Both the position numbers and the translations under genes were made by a program. Of a stretch of DNA of 64,000 nucleotides, positions 11,600 to 23,954 are shown in pieces. The DNA comes from Astragalus membranaceus (Eukaryota > Streptophyta > Magnoliopsida > Fabales > Fabaceae). The stretch's first letter is position 1. Each line of letters begins with the position of its first letter. The stretch covers positions 122,526,989 through 122,590,988 of the forward strand of contig CM076848.1 in NCBI GenBank assembly GCA_039519185.1. Reading direction: 5' to 3'. Below the pieces are notes generated by a model. The model ran no database searches and was not told the origin of the DNA. It was given only the letters and a program-made list of their open reading frames with translations.

Positions 11600-11950
11600 T
11601 TAATGGTGGTTAGCGACGAATAATGATTCCTCGCTAATGGGAGGGAAGCGACGAATAATAGTGATTCCTCGCTAATGGAGCGAGCTCTTTATGGTCAGCG
11701 ACGGATTAGATAATCCTCGCTATTAGTGAGGGATTTTTTTCCTCACAAAATCCCTCTCTAAACGTCTTTTCAATATTTTGTGACGAATTTAGCTACGGAA
11801 TTATTAGAGAGGGATATTTTTTGTCTCTATTTTCGTCACAAACGTAAGTCAGGGTCACCTCTCTTTTTCCGTAGCTAAATTCGTCACTAATAGCGAGGGA
11901 TACTAATCCCTCTCAAAAATTCCTCTCTAAAACCCACTTTTCTAGTAGTG
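11600..11950 (-). repeat. Right subterminal region of CACTA-1
   Basis: It contains repeated 'tcctcgctaatgg', 'gagggat' and 'cgtcactaatagcgaggga' motifs, inverted relative to the left subterminal array. It ends in the TIR 'ttttctagtagtg' at 11950. Confidence 0.8.
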
Positions 11951-11953
11951 GAA

Positions 11954-12654
11954 GTTGTATATAACTTACTGGTCAAACTGCTGATTTGGGCAAAGAGGTT
12001 GTTGAGAAAGCTTGCGTGAATTGGGGTTCTGCTCTACATTTGAAACATCGTTATTTATGTGCAGACACAACTTGAAGTTTTGTGAGAAATCATTTCCCAA
12101 GAAGAGTGTTTATATACACATTTGATATCTCAAACAAGTCAATTCCCATATAATTATCATAAGTTACATGTGAACGCATTAATTATTAAATTTAGAAATT
12201 CAAATTATTTCATTTATTAAATTATTTATTTGACAGTCAACGAAAAATAATAATCCACGATATAGTATTTAATATTGAGATATTATATTTTATAGAATCT
12301 AATATATAATACTTACTTAATAAAGTATTTGATAGAATTACTTAAGTTAGTCCAATATTCCGTATATATTTTAATCAATGTCATTTAATGTTTTAAATTT
12401 TTTTTTTTTGAGATTAATGTTTTAAATTTTAGTAAATACATATAGATATATTCAAAATTTAACAAAACATTAATAAATACTATCTTTTTTTTTGAGATTC
12501 ATAAACACTATCTTAATATTAACTATTATAGGATTAGTAAAATTTAGGGTGTATATTTTTAGTTAATAAATTTTAATTTGCATTTTTGTAAAGTATTTTA
12601 TAAGATTCGCTTTTACGATTTAATAATATAAACATATTTTGATTTGACTGAAAA
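11954..12654. other. AT-rich spacer
   Basis: Very AT-rich, with long T and A runs. No gene or element boundary can be recognised. The first ~100 bp are less AT-rich and continue the flank of the CACTA-1 insertion site. Confidence 0.4.
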
Positions 12655-12960
12655 ATAATAATACTTTTTTTTCATCAAAAATGTCTTATATATTTAAATT
12701 GAATAGAAAGTAAATATTATTTCTTATAAAAACTAACCTATTGTTTGTTTTTAGTTTCACATTTGATATTTTTTATAATTATATATTGAATATATTTTTT
12801 TTGGATATTGGTGCATGTATTTACCAGCTTTACCGATGACTAATCTACGTTGAGAAATCTGGTTGGCCACGTGAATCCGACTTTTCCATTTCACTATAAC
12901 GTAATGTGGCTTTTCCCTCCCAGTAGATTTTGGTATTCGCAAGACTCAAACTTGGAACCT
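12655..12960. repeat. Dispersed repeat shared with the flanks of the large palindrome
   Basis: This segment ('ttcatcaaaaatgtcttata' through 'ggccacgtgaatccg') recurs at 31097-31447 and, inverted, at 36044-36390. At those two places it is interrupted after 'gaatccg' by an LTR. Here it continues uninterrupted into 'acttttccatttcac', so this copy shows the unoccupied insertion site. The family is unknown to me. Confidence 0.75.
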
Positions 12961-13471
12961 ATGAAATAAGATTTTAAACTACTTACTGCTAGAACCAACC
13001 CTAATTGTTGGTATCTAGTGAATAAATTGTAGTTGATTATTTTATTTCATTAAAGATTTAGTGTTTACCTTATATAATATTTAATATTAAGTCGAATTTA
13101 TAGTTGACAAGTATCACATTTAATGGTACAACTTCTTTTTTTTTGGTATTAAAGAAGGCTAAAAAGCCCACATTTAATGGTACAACTTCAATTCCACAAA
13201 TATAGAATTTAACATTGAATTAGTATATCTTTATAGAATTAAATGAATTATAGCTATCTTAGATTGGTTCTGGTTGGGTTGGTTCCCTAGTACACATCCC
13301 AACCCAACCCAATTTTGATTGAGTTGGGTTGGTTCGGGTTACCTAATATTTTGGGTCAATTTTCACCGAACCCAACCCATAAGTATTTGATTGGGTTGGG
13401 TCCTTAAACGCTTCAAAACCCACCAAACCCAACCCACACTCTTCCCTAATAGCTATTGGCCATAATAGTGA
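12961..13471. other. AT-rich spacer with ggttgggtt-type repeat
   Basis: No gene is seen. At 13265-13440 the phrases 'ggttgggttggtt' and 'cccaacccaaccc' alternate in both orientations, forming a likely foldback. It resembles small hAT-type MITEs with CCCAACCC motifs, but no target duplication was identified. Confidence 0.4.
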
Positions 13472-13862
13472 CACTACAACATTTTGACTCAAAGACAACG
13501 CTCGAAAATCGTTGCGAAAAGGAAAAAAACCGTTGCCTTACCTTTCGGCAACGGTTTTGAAACCGTTGTTTCTTCGGGTGTTGCCTAAACTAAAGGTAAC
13601 GGTTATTTTCACCCAAAGGCAACGCATTCCTAAAACCGTTGTTATTGTTAACTGAAACGCAACAGTTTTGCTTTCCACGCTATGGCTACGGCCAGAAAGC
13701 GTTACCCTTTTTGGCAACGCTTAGAAACCGTTGCCACCTTTAGCAACACTTAAAACCTGTTGTCTGAAATGGCAACACTGGGAATATGTTGCCTTAAAGT
13801 TTCAAAGAATAGGCTCTAAAACCGTTCTCGTTGATAGAGTAAACCGTTGCTACCATTGGCAA
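13472..13862 (+). repeat. Left subterminal region of CACTA-2
   Basis: Many copies of 'aaccgttgcc' and 'ggcaacgg' in both orientations, starting with the TIR CACTACAACATTTTGAC. No coding signal. Confidence 0.75.
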
Positions 13863-14214
13863 CACGTAAAAACCGTTCCCTATTAATTTTAAGAATCCAT
13901 GTCAACAACGGTATGAGCCCGTTGCTATTATTGACAACCGCAAAAAACCGCCTATTATGATTTGAAATCTTGGTATCAATAGCATCACAATAAACTTCTT
14001 AATTGTAATCATTTCAAAAGAAAGAAACGCCAATAACCATGTATGAGTCATTAATTCTTTACCAAAACATATATATACAACTGTTTTCTTACTTAATTTG
14101 CTACTTAAACTACATAAGTAACAAAACCATCAAGTATTTTGCTACTTCAAGTATTTAAACGACATAAGTACAACAAAAGTTTATCCTTATATTGCAAAAA
14201 GCATATTGTTCGAT

Positions 14215-14330
14215 TTCCAAAACAAAATTTCATGAGTCTTCAACACGTACATGTCTTCATCATATTCTTCTTCATCCAACCCATCAAGACCTTGATCTAT
14301 ACCTTCATGATTTTCCTACAAAAGTAACAA
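14215..14330 (-). pseudogene. Possible last exon of a CACTA-associated protein
   Basis: On the - strand a TTTTGTAG splice-acceptor-like sequence is followed by an acidic frame (motif GLDGLDEEEYDEDMYV). It resembles the acidic C-terminus seen in CACTA-1 at 7966. It lies in the left interior of CACTA-2 and is repeated at ~19014-19129 by the tandem duplication. Weak evidence. Confidence 0.25.
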
Positions 14331-14555
14331 AACCTAATTAACGCAATATACAATGCTTTTTGCAAGCTACATAGAAGATGCAAGCCAGGAAAGGAACCAA
14401 TGGAACCAAGTAATGCATATACTTTTTAGTATAAAGTATAAACAAAATAACCCCAATCATGGAAGCCAGATATGCATATGTTCAATCATGAAACAACATA
14501 AGCAGAAAATGGAACTCAAATTACAAGCTTTTATATTTAGTATATATGTCAACAA

Positions 14556-16800
14556 TGTAACACCCCTTTTCTACCCGTTACTTTATTAGCGTAAAAATCA
14601 GAGTTTCAAATTTTTAATTACATCACAAGGGATGTCACACTTACTTCGTTGAACATTACTCGCCAATTTACTCGCTTTTTCGAAAACAGCCTTATAATTC
14701 TTTCAAAAACGTCATCGTCGATTAACATACAACTTCACAGCGGAAAACCCAACAAGTTTAATCATAAAAGGCATTGCAACTATGCAAGGCTCACAATAGT
14801 AAAATCCAACAACAACAATGGTCATAAGTAACTTAAACAACGTCATTCCCCCCCCCTAGTGTTACATAATCAGAGCAGACGACCCGACTCGAAGTAGTGA
14901 AGGTACCTAGTCCTTCACTCGCAATCACCTGCACGTTACCGCATAGGGGTAACATTCAAACAGAAGGGTGAGTCCAATTCAATCCATATAATAAATCACA
15001 TAAAAAGCAATAAGTCAAGTCACAGCTCTAAAATAATCACATCACAATCATCGATCACATCACTACAATAACTCATCACTATGTCATGTAGGCATATGAA
15101 ATGCAACCCACTCGCGGGCATATGCATGAGGTACCTTTTCACAAACGTCGCTTAGCCTTTATGGCCTCATCGTCACTTAGCCTTTTGGGCCTCAAAACGT
15201 CACTGGGTTTATGCATATGGGATGCATGAGACACTATAACATGGACCACGCACAAACACGCAATCACGGTCAACTATGTGACCCGTCACTTACCAATTGC
15301 CAAATAAGAGGCACAGCACCTGCCAGTTCACAATTTACACACAACAACGTCACTTAGCCTTTTGGGCCTGATCATCACTTAGCCTTTTGGGCCTCAACGT
15401 CACTTATTTTCATCGTCATTTGCACATCATAATTAACAACATTGGCCACTAAGGGCAAAAAGGTCATTTAACTAGCCACTAAGGGCATCATCGCCAAAAT
15501 CATCAATTTTGACACTAAAACGTTAAACCACTGGTTATACACAAAAGGGGATTTTTAAAGACACCAAAACATCTTTTCAATGTCACAGCAGCGACCACCG
15601 GGAACAGCCACTTGGGCGCCCAGCAACCTTCAGAAAATATAAGTTTTTATTTTTAAAAATGGGACACACAGATAGACAATTGAAAAAGCTTCCCAACACT
15701 TTTTGAAACGTTTAAAACGGATGTCCAAGTCAAAAGATATAGCGAAAACAGTTTTCGAAAACATTTTGGGAACATCCTGAAAAACTGGCGCCCTGGGCGC
15801 CCAGCGCCCAGGCACCTGGCGCCCAGCGCCCAGCAACAACGCACACACGCAACACTGGCGCCCTTGGCGCCCAGCGCCTGGCGCCCAGCAACAACGCACG
15901 CACGCAACACTCACACACGGGCGCCCAGCGCCCAGCGCCCAGCGCCTGGCGCCTAGCGCCCAGCGCAACACACACACACGCACACGGGCGCTCAGCGCCC
16001 AGCGCCTGGCGCCCAGCGTCCAGTGCAACACACAATAGCGCACACACCCATGCGCACAACCAGCACTGGCGCCCTTGGCGCCCAGCACAGGGCGCCTGGC
16101 GCCCAGAACACTTCCAGCAACATCAAACATCAAAATTTCAGCACATATATCTTGTTTCTCAAATTGTTACTTGATCAAATACAACACCCATTACAACCAT
16201 CATGGACACATATTGAAATCGTCAAAAAATTATACACCAACCATCAAAATCAACAACATCCCAAGCTCAAACATGAAATCACGCATCCATCAACAACAAG
16301 AACAAGAATTCGCAACATAATCATGGTCATGGTTCATCTAGGCCATCACTACCTAAAACCTATCATAGGAATTATTATAAAAATCGTTAGAACTCCCCTT
16401 ACCTCGAACTTGAAGGATAGAAGCCCTAGAGACAGACACGAGCAGAACCACAGCAACAGATCACGCCCCTTCCTCCTCCTTGAGCTCGCGCCCTTCTCCT
16501 TCCTCTTCTCCTCTCTACGGCCTTCGCACTTCTCCTTTCTTTCCTCTCTTCTCAATTTCGCAAAATGCTCACAAGAAACCCTAACCCCTAGGCGCCTTGG
16601 CTACTTCGCATATGACATGAGTCATGGGCTTGGGCTTCTCACTTAAGCCCAAGTCCATCTAGTTTGGCGCCTCTATCTCCTAATACCACCTACACAATTT
16701 ATTTAATATAATTTCGCTTAATTAAATTATATTCAATTAATTAAAATAAATTCCTAAATACTTAATTAAATAAATTAATTAAATATTTTAGGGTGTTACA
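14556..16800 (-). repeat. LTR-A (extra copy of the Tekay-type LTR, from the tandem duplication)
   Basis: It begins TGTAACACCCC and ends GGGTGTTACA on the + strand, and is preceded by AACAA (14551-14555), the same 5-bp flank as the complete element. Sense is the - strand, because a polypurine tract lies at its right (16801-16812). The open frames inside (for example 16023-16646 and 15630-16133) are low-complexity and not genes. Confidence 0.9.
15786..16107. repeat. GGCGCC-rich array in LTR-A
   Basis: Repeated 'ggcgcccagcgcc' and 'ctggcgccc' blocks interleaved with 'gcacacacgcaaca' form a CpG-dense array in an otherwise AT-rich LTR. GGCGCC is self-complementary, so the array can form many small hairpins. 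Confidence 0.9.
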
Positions 16801-18662
16801 ACTCTCCCCCACTTAGAATATTTCGTCCTCGAAATTCACCTGTCAACGCCAACACTCTCCCTCTAAGGCCACCTAGACAACTAGTGCTATCTATCATGCT
16901 GATTACTATTGCTTTGATTACCGGCGGTAAGTGCTTGGGCGGCCGTCCCTCCTACTTGTTCAGCCAGGTAACTTCAAGCAGTAATAATCAGGCTCACTCC
17001 CTACTCCGCTGCGCCACTCTGATAGACTAACTTGCATGCTATCTCTCTCATCTATCCTCATGGGTACGCACACTAACAGCCTGCTAATGGTTTGGTTCTA
17101 TGACAACATTATTACAACAACGCATTTTATCGTCACAGTCAGACTCCGGGATCATCTATCGCTCATCCACAATGGCCATAGGCCCACAACAACAAACCAG
17201 CAATCACAACAACGAAACCATGTGGGCCATTCGGCGATACCCACGACAAGACAACAACGATGACAACAACAATATTAATATCAACATCATTAGTAACAAC
17301 GTCATCAACAACAGCAATATTAACAACTTAGTCACAACAATCGGGCACTAAGGCACCGGCAACCGCCAACAACATAGTAGAAAGAACCAAACACACGGAA
17401 CGGTCATCAATTAAAACAGGCACAACTCATAAAAGTAGGAGCAGTGCACAAAATCAGGGACAGTAACAGTAATTTTTTCCGAAAACAGCAGGAAATCAAG
17501 ACCAAGTTCAGTGGCATCAATCTCTAATTCACGAAAATAACACCAACAATCTTTTAGAGTAAATGACATCCATCCTACATAGTTCAGCATAGGGGAAAAT
17601 AATTTAACTCATGGAACAGCAGTTAGAGTATTAAAACAGCTAGAAAGGTCATTCCATGGGAACGTCAATTCATAGCTAACGACACACATACGAAAAGGTA
17701 CAATCACACGTATGCACAATTACTTATTTAGAATTTTCGACATGGAAGGTAAATCACGTTATGGAAACTGATTTTCTCTCTACAAGATTAAGCATCAACT
17801 TTAACAATTTGAACAGAGCATTCTTAAGAACACACGGCATTAAAAGCTAACTCAATGAAATACACAAACCGTGCCAATGCGCATTTTAAATGTTTATGGT
17901 TTCTCAAAATCACGTAACACCAATCATAAAGAGTACAACAGCCAAAACAAAATCAGGGACAATCCAGTGTAGGAATTACAGCTCACGGTCATGAAATATT
18001 TCCCAAAGATTCGGAGTTGGAAACATCACATGTCGAGGAAAATTAGGAGGGTAACTACAACACAAAATATAGTCCACTTTTCAAAATCATTTCACGGGGT
18101 TGTGGAAATAGGAGATAACAATAGTTGTAGCTTTCGAACCAAAACTTTATCATTCACAGCATAATTAGCAAAATCATTCCACACGGCACTTAGCGCGTAA
18201 CATAAATGCGAAATCAAAACCATACTGTACTAAGGTCTTTATACAAAATCAGTGTTAATTTGTTAAAATAAATTTCATACCAATATTAGCACTCAACCAC
18301 AAAATTGTTTTACAGGTGTCTAAAAACAACTTCAGAAACCACTTTATTTTTCAGATCTCAAAACCACATAACACAATTCAAGAAGTAACGACCAAAATTT
18401 TTTCATAAAATCCAAGCGTACAATATCAAACTCCAAGTAGCATGGAAATTGCAAAACAATTCATGAAGACCCTAAACTTACAACACTGCATATCAAAACA
18501 ATCGGGGACAACACCCAAAAATAAACAACTAACGCAAAAGATGTCATAATTGTTTTCAAATAAAATTAACAATTCTCTCCTGATAAGTAAAAGATGTCAT
18601 AGTTCCTTAAAACAAATATAAACAGTCTCATAATGGAAAACAATCATAATTCAAGGAACATC
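16801..18662. other. Partial internal region belonging to LTR-A
   Basis: It begins with the polypurine tract on the - strand (16801-16812, tctccccca...) and the conserved 'atttcgtcctcgaaatt' block. It stops at the duplication junction at 18662. No gag or pol frame is present. Confidence 0.8.
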
Positions 18663-19354
18663 ACGTAAAAACCGTTCCCTATTAATTTTAAGAATCCATG
18701 TCAACAACGGTATGAGCCCGTTGCTATTATTGACAACCGCAAAAAACCGCCTATTATGATTTGAAATCTTGGTATCAATAGCATCACAATAAACTTCTTA
18801 ATTGTAATCATTTCAAAAGAAAGAAACGCCAATAACCATGTATGAGTCATTAATTCTTTACCAAAACATATATATACAACTGTTTTCTTACTTAATTTGC
18901 TACTTAAACTACATAAGTAACAAAACCATCAAGTATTTTGCTACTTCAAGTATTTAAACGACATAAGTACAACAAAAGTTTATCCTTATATTGCAAAAAG
19001 CATATTGTTCGATTTCCAAAACAAAATTTCATGAGTCTTCAACACGTACATGTCTTCATCATATTCTTCTTCATCCAACCCATCAAGACCTTGATCTATA
19101 CCTTCATGATTTTCCTACAAAAGTAACAAAACCTAATTAACGCAATATACAATGCTTTTTGCAAGCTACATAGAAGATGCAAGCCAGGAAAGGAACCAAT
19201 GGAACCAAGTAATGCATATACTTTTTAGTATAAAGTATAAACAAAATAACCCCAATCATGGAAGCCAGATATGCATATGTTCAATCATGAAACAACATAA
19301 GCAGAAAATGGAACTCAAATTACAAGCTTTTATATTTAGTATATATGTCAACAA

Positions 19355-21598
19355 TGTAACACCCCTTTTCTACCCGTTACTTTATTAGCGTAAAAATCAG
19401 AGTTTCAAATTTTTAATTACATCACAAGGGATGTCACACTTACTTCGTTGAACATTACTCGCCAATTTACTCGCTTTTTCGAAAACAGCCTTATAATTCT
19501 TTCAAAAACGTCATCGTCGATTAACATACAACTTCACAGCGGAAAACCCAACAAGTTTAATCATAAAAGGCATTGCAACTATGCAAGGCTCACAATAGTA
19601 AAATCCAACAACAACAATGGTCATAAGTAACTTAAACAACGTCATTCCCCCCCCTAGTGTTACATAATCAGAGCAGACGACCCGACTCGAAGTAGTGAAG
19701 GTACCTAGTCCTTCACTCGCAATCACCTGCACGTTACCGCATAGGGGTAACATTCAAACAGAAGGGTGAGTCCAATTCAATCCATATAATAAATCACATA
19801 AAAAGCAATAAGTCAAGTCACAGCTCTAAAATAATCACATCACAATCATCGATCACATCACTACAATAACTCATCACTATGTCATGTAGGCATATGAAAT
19901 GCAACCCACTCGCGGGCATATGCATGAGGTACCTTTTCACAAACGTCGCTTAGCCTTTATGGCCTCATCGTCACTTAGTCTTTTGGGCCTCAAAACGTCA
20001 CTGGGTTTATGCATATGGGATGCATGAGACACTATAACATGGACCACGCACAAACACGCAATCACGGTCAACTATGTGACCCGTCACTTACCAAATGCCA
20101 AATAAGAGGCACAGCACCTGCCAGTTCACAATTTACACACAACAACGTCACTTAGCCTTTTGGGCCTGATCATCACTTAGCCTTTTGGGCCTCAACGTCA
20201 CTTATTTTCATCGTCATTTGCACATCATAATTAACAACATTGGCCACTAAGGGCAAAAAGGTCATTTAACTAGCCACTAAGGGCATCATCGCCAAAATCA
20301 TCAATTTTGACACTAAAACGTTAAACCACTGGTTATACACAAAAGGGGATTTTTAAAGACACCAAAACATCTTTTCAATGTCACAGCAGCGACCACCGGG
20401 AACAGCCACTTGGGCGCCCAGCAACCTTCAGAAAATATAAGTTTTTATTTTTAAAAATGGGACACACAGATAGACAATTGAAAAAGCTTCCCAACACTTT
20501 TTGAAACGTTTAAAACGGATGTCCAAGTCAAAAGATATAGCGAAAACAGTTTTCGAAAACATTTTGGGAACATCCTGAAAAACTGGCGCCCTGGGCGCCC
20601 AGCGCCCAGGCACCTGGCGCCCAGCGCCCAGCAACAACGCACACACGCAACACTGGCGCCCTTGGCGCCCAGCGCCTGGCGCCCAGCAACAACGCACGCA
20701 CGCAACACTCACACACGGGCGCCCAGCGCCCAGCGCCCAGCGCCTGGCGCCTAGCGCCCAGCGCAACACACACACACGCACACGGGCGCTCAGCGCCCAG
20801 CGCCTGGCGCCCAGCGTCCAGTGCAACACACAATAGCGCACACACCCATGCGCACAACCAGCACTGGCGCCCTTGGCGCCCAGCACAGGGCGCCTGGCGC
20901 CCAGAACACTTCCAGCAACATCAAACATCAAAATTTCAGCACATATATCTTGTTTCTCAAATTGTTACTTGATCAAATACAACACCCATTACAACCATCA
21001 TGGACACATATTGAAATCGTCAAAAAATTATACACCAATCATCAAAATCAACAACATCCCAAGCTCAAACATGAAATCACGCATCCATCAACAACAAGAA
21101 CAAGAATTCGCAACATAATCATGGTCATGGTTCATCTAGGCCATCACTACCTAAAACCTATCATAGGAATTATTATAAAAATCGTTAGAACTCCCCTTAC
21201 CTCGAACTTGAAGGATAGAAGCCCTAGAGACAGACACGAGCAGAACCACAGCAACAGATCACGCCCCTTCCTCCTCCTTGAGCTCGCGCCCTTCTCCTTC
21301 CTCTTCTCCTCTCTACGGCCTTCGCACTTCTCCTTTCTTTCCTCTCTTCTCAATTTCGCAAAATGCTCACAAGAAACCCTAACCCCTAGGCGCCTTGGCT
21401 ACTTCGCATATGACATGAGTCATGGGCTTGGGCTTCTCACTTAAGCCCAAGTCCATCTAGTTTGGCGCCTCTATCTCCTAATACCACCTACACAATTTAT
21501 TTAATATAATTTCGCTTAATTAAATTATATTCAATTAATTAAAATAAATTCCTAAATACTTAATTAAATAAATTAATTAAATATTTTAGGGTGTTACA
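19355..21598 (-). repeat. LTR-B, 3' LTR of the LARD-like element
   Basis: TGTAACACCCC...GTGTTACA, 2244 bp, bordered on the left by the AACAA target duplication and on the right by the polypurine tract. Nearly identical to LTR-A. Confidence 0.9.
20584..20905. repeat. GGCGCC-rich array in LTR-B
   Basis: Same array as in LTR-A, base for base as far as I could compare. Confidence 0.9.
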
Positions 21599-21610
21599 AC
21601 TCTCCCCCAC
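21599..21610 (-). other. Polypurine tract of the LARD-like element
   Basis: On the - strand GTGGGGGAGAGT lies directly before the TG of the 3' LTR. Confidence 0.85.
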
Positions 21611-23938
21611 TTAGAATATTTCGTCCTCGAAATTCACCTGTCAACGCCAACACTCTCCCTCTAAGGCCACCTAGACAACTAGTGCTATCTATCATGCTGA
21701 TTACTATTGCTTTGATTACCGGCGGTAAGTGCTTGGGCGGCCGTCCCTCCTACTTGTTCAGCCAGGTAACTTCAAGCAGTAATAATCAGGCTCACTCCCT
21801 ACTCCGCTGCGCCACTCTGATAGACTAACTTGCATGCTATCTCTCTCATCTATCCTCATGGGTACGCACACTAACAGCCTGCTAATGGTTTGGTTCTATG
21901 ACAACATTATTACAACAACGCATTTTATCGTCACAGTCAGACTCCGGGATCATCTATCGCTCATCCACAATGGCCATAGGCCCACAACAACAAACCAGCA
22001 ATCACAACAACGAAACCATGTGGGCCATTCGGCGATACCCACGACAAGACAACAACGATGACAACAACAATATTAATATCAACATCATTAGTAACAACGT
22101 CATCAACAACAGCAATATTAACAACTTAGTCACAACAATCGGGCACTAAGGCACCGGCAACCGCCAACAACATAGTAGAAAGAACCAAACACACGGAACG
22201 GTCATCAATTAAAACAGGCACAACTCATAAAAGTAGGAGCAGTGCACAAAATCAGGGACAGTAACAGTAATTTTTTCCGAAAACAGCAGGAAATCAAGAC
22301 CAAGTTCAGTGGCATCAATCTCTAATTCACGAAAATAACACCAACAATCTTTTAGAGTAAATGACATCCATCCTACATAGTTCAGCATAGGGGAAAATAA
22401 TTTAACTCATGGAACAGCAGTTAGAGTATTAAAACAGCTAGAAAGGTCATTCCATGGGAACGTCAATTCATAGCTAACGACACACATACGAAAAGGTACA
22501 ATCACACGTATGCACAATTACTTATTTAGAATTTTCGACATGGAAGGTAAATCACGTTATGGAAACTGATTTTCTCTCTACAAGATTAAGCATCAACTTT
22601 AACAATTTGAACAGAGCATTCTTAAGAACACACGGCATTAAAAGCTAACTCAATGAAATACACAAACCGTGCCAATGCGCATTTTAAATGTTTATGGTTT
22701 CTCAAAATCACGTAACACCAATCATAAAGAGTACAACAGCCAAAACAAAATCAGGGACAATCCAGTGTAGGAATTACAGCTCACGGTCATGAAATATTTC
22801 CCAAAGATTCGGAGTTGGAAACATCACATGTCGAGGAAAATTAGGAGGGTAACTACAACACAAAATATAGTCCACTTTTCAAAATCATTTCACGGGGTTG
22901 TGGAAATAGGAGATAACAATAGTTGTAGCTTTCGAACCAAAACTTTATCATTCACAGCATAATTAGCAAAATCATTCCACACGGCACTTAGCGCGTAACA
23001 TAAATGCGAAATCAAAACCATACTGTACTAAGGTCTTTATACAAAATCAGTGTTAATTTGTTAAAATAAATTTCATACCAATATTAGCACTCAACCACAA
23101 AATTGTTTTACAGGTGTCTAAAAACAACTTCAGAAACCACTTTATTTTTCAGATCTCAAAACCACATAACACAATTCAAGAAGTAACGACCAAAATTTTT
23201 TCATAAAATCCAAGCGTACAATATCAAACTCCAAGTAGCATGGAAATTGCAAAACAATTCATGAAGACCCTAAACTTACAACACTGCATATCAAAACAAT
23301 CGGGGACAACACCCAAAAATAAACAACTAACGCAAAAGATGTCATAATTGTTTTCAAATAAAATTAACAATTCTCTCCTGATAAGTAAAAGATGTCATAG
23401 TTCCTTAAAACAAATATAAACAGTCTCATAATGGAAAACAATCATAATTCAAGGAACATCAAAACTCAACATTTTTAAGCATGGAAGACATCACTTAGAG
23501 TGATCAAAACATTTTTGTGTGTCGGGTAACAGCTTGACGTAATTTACCAAAACAATTTTCACAATGCACTTAGACTCCACATCAAGACACACCACCCAAG
23601 AGTTCATACAAGACCTAGTGTCGAAACAAATTTAAACCAGTCGAAACACACGTAAATATTAAACAACAAGGTAGGTTATTGAAAAACTACACAAACGAAA
23701 TCAGAATTCGTTCCACAAGAAAGTTAAAGGACAACAACCAACAACAGGGACACAAAGTTCACACACGGAAATGCAATACCACACAAAGTACCAGTAGGGG
23801 CATCTCCCCCACTAGTTCACTTACCAGTAGCAACTCTTGGCTTACCTGCAACACAAATATTGGTCAGCACTTAAAAGACAACAGTTGGTCGTACACCGAC
23901 ACAACGACTCGACGACTTGGCCGGACGGACCAACCATT
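21611..23938. other. Non-coding internal region of the LARD-like element
   Basis: About 2.3 kb without a recognisable retroviral domain. CAA-rich stretches at 21900-22150 give low-complexity Asn/Gln frames. The part 23461-23938 is unique to the complete element, beyond the duplicated unit. Confidence 0.75.
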
Positions 23939-23950
23939 GCTCTGATACCA
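23939..23950 (-). other. Primer-binding site (initiator Met tRNA type)
   Basis: The - strand reads TGGTATCAGAGC, complementary to the 3' end of plant initiator tRNA-Met, four bases inside the 5' LTR. Confidence 0.9.
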
Positions 23951-23954
23951 CTAA

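Larger units (their letters stand above)
7176..11950. mobile_element. Non-autonomous CACTA (En/Spm) DNA transposon, CACTA-1
   Basis: The left end reads CACAGCTAGAAAAAC and the right end, on the opposite strand, CACTACTAGAAAAG. These are imperfect CACTA terminal inverted repeats. The bases just outside are GAA on both sides (7173-7175 and 11951-11953), the 3-bp target duplication expected for CACTA elements. Both subterminal regions carry many copies of a short 'ccgtcgctaatagcga' motif in opposite orientation, another hallmark. There is no Tnp2 transposase; only a small tail resembling the second CACTA protein (7966-8199) remains. It would depend on another element for movement. Confidence 0.85.
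13863..18662 (+). repeat. Tandem duplication, copy 1 (4.8 kb)
   Basis: The segment starting 'cacgtaaaaaccgttccc' and ending 'caaggaacatc' is repeated directly at 18663-23460 with an offset of 4799 bp, falling to 4798 after a C-run difference near 14850. It contains CACTA-2 interior, a full 2.25-kb LTR and the first 1.86 kb of LTR-element internal DNA. By eye I saw only four differences over the whole length. Confidence 0.95.
18663..23460 (+). repeat. Tandem duplication, copy 2 (4.8 kb)
   Basis: This is the second copy of the unit at 13863-18662. It continues past the unit end into the true remainder of the LTR-element internal region, so it is the copy attached to the complete element. Differences from copy 1 include a C-run length (14850 against 19647), C/T at 15178 against 19978, T/A at 15297 against 20095, and C/T near 16238 against 21037. 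Confidence 0.95.

Noticed and set aside
11954..12120. A possible host exon at the CACTA-1 insertion site
   Set aside because: Joining the two flanks in silico gives no convincing frame or known domain.
15630..16646. Frames of 167 and 207 residues in LTR-A, repeated at 20428-21444 and 25339-26034
   Set aside because: They lie in the GGCGCC array and adjoining LTR DNA. They recur only because the LTR is repeated, and no domain is recognisable.
21834..22149. Asn/Gln-rich frame in the internal region of the LARD-like element
   Set aside because: It is a CAA/AAC low-complexity stretch and is duplicated at 17036-17351 only through the tandem duplication.
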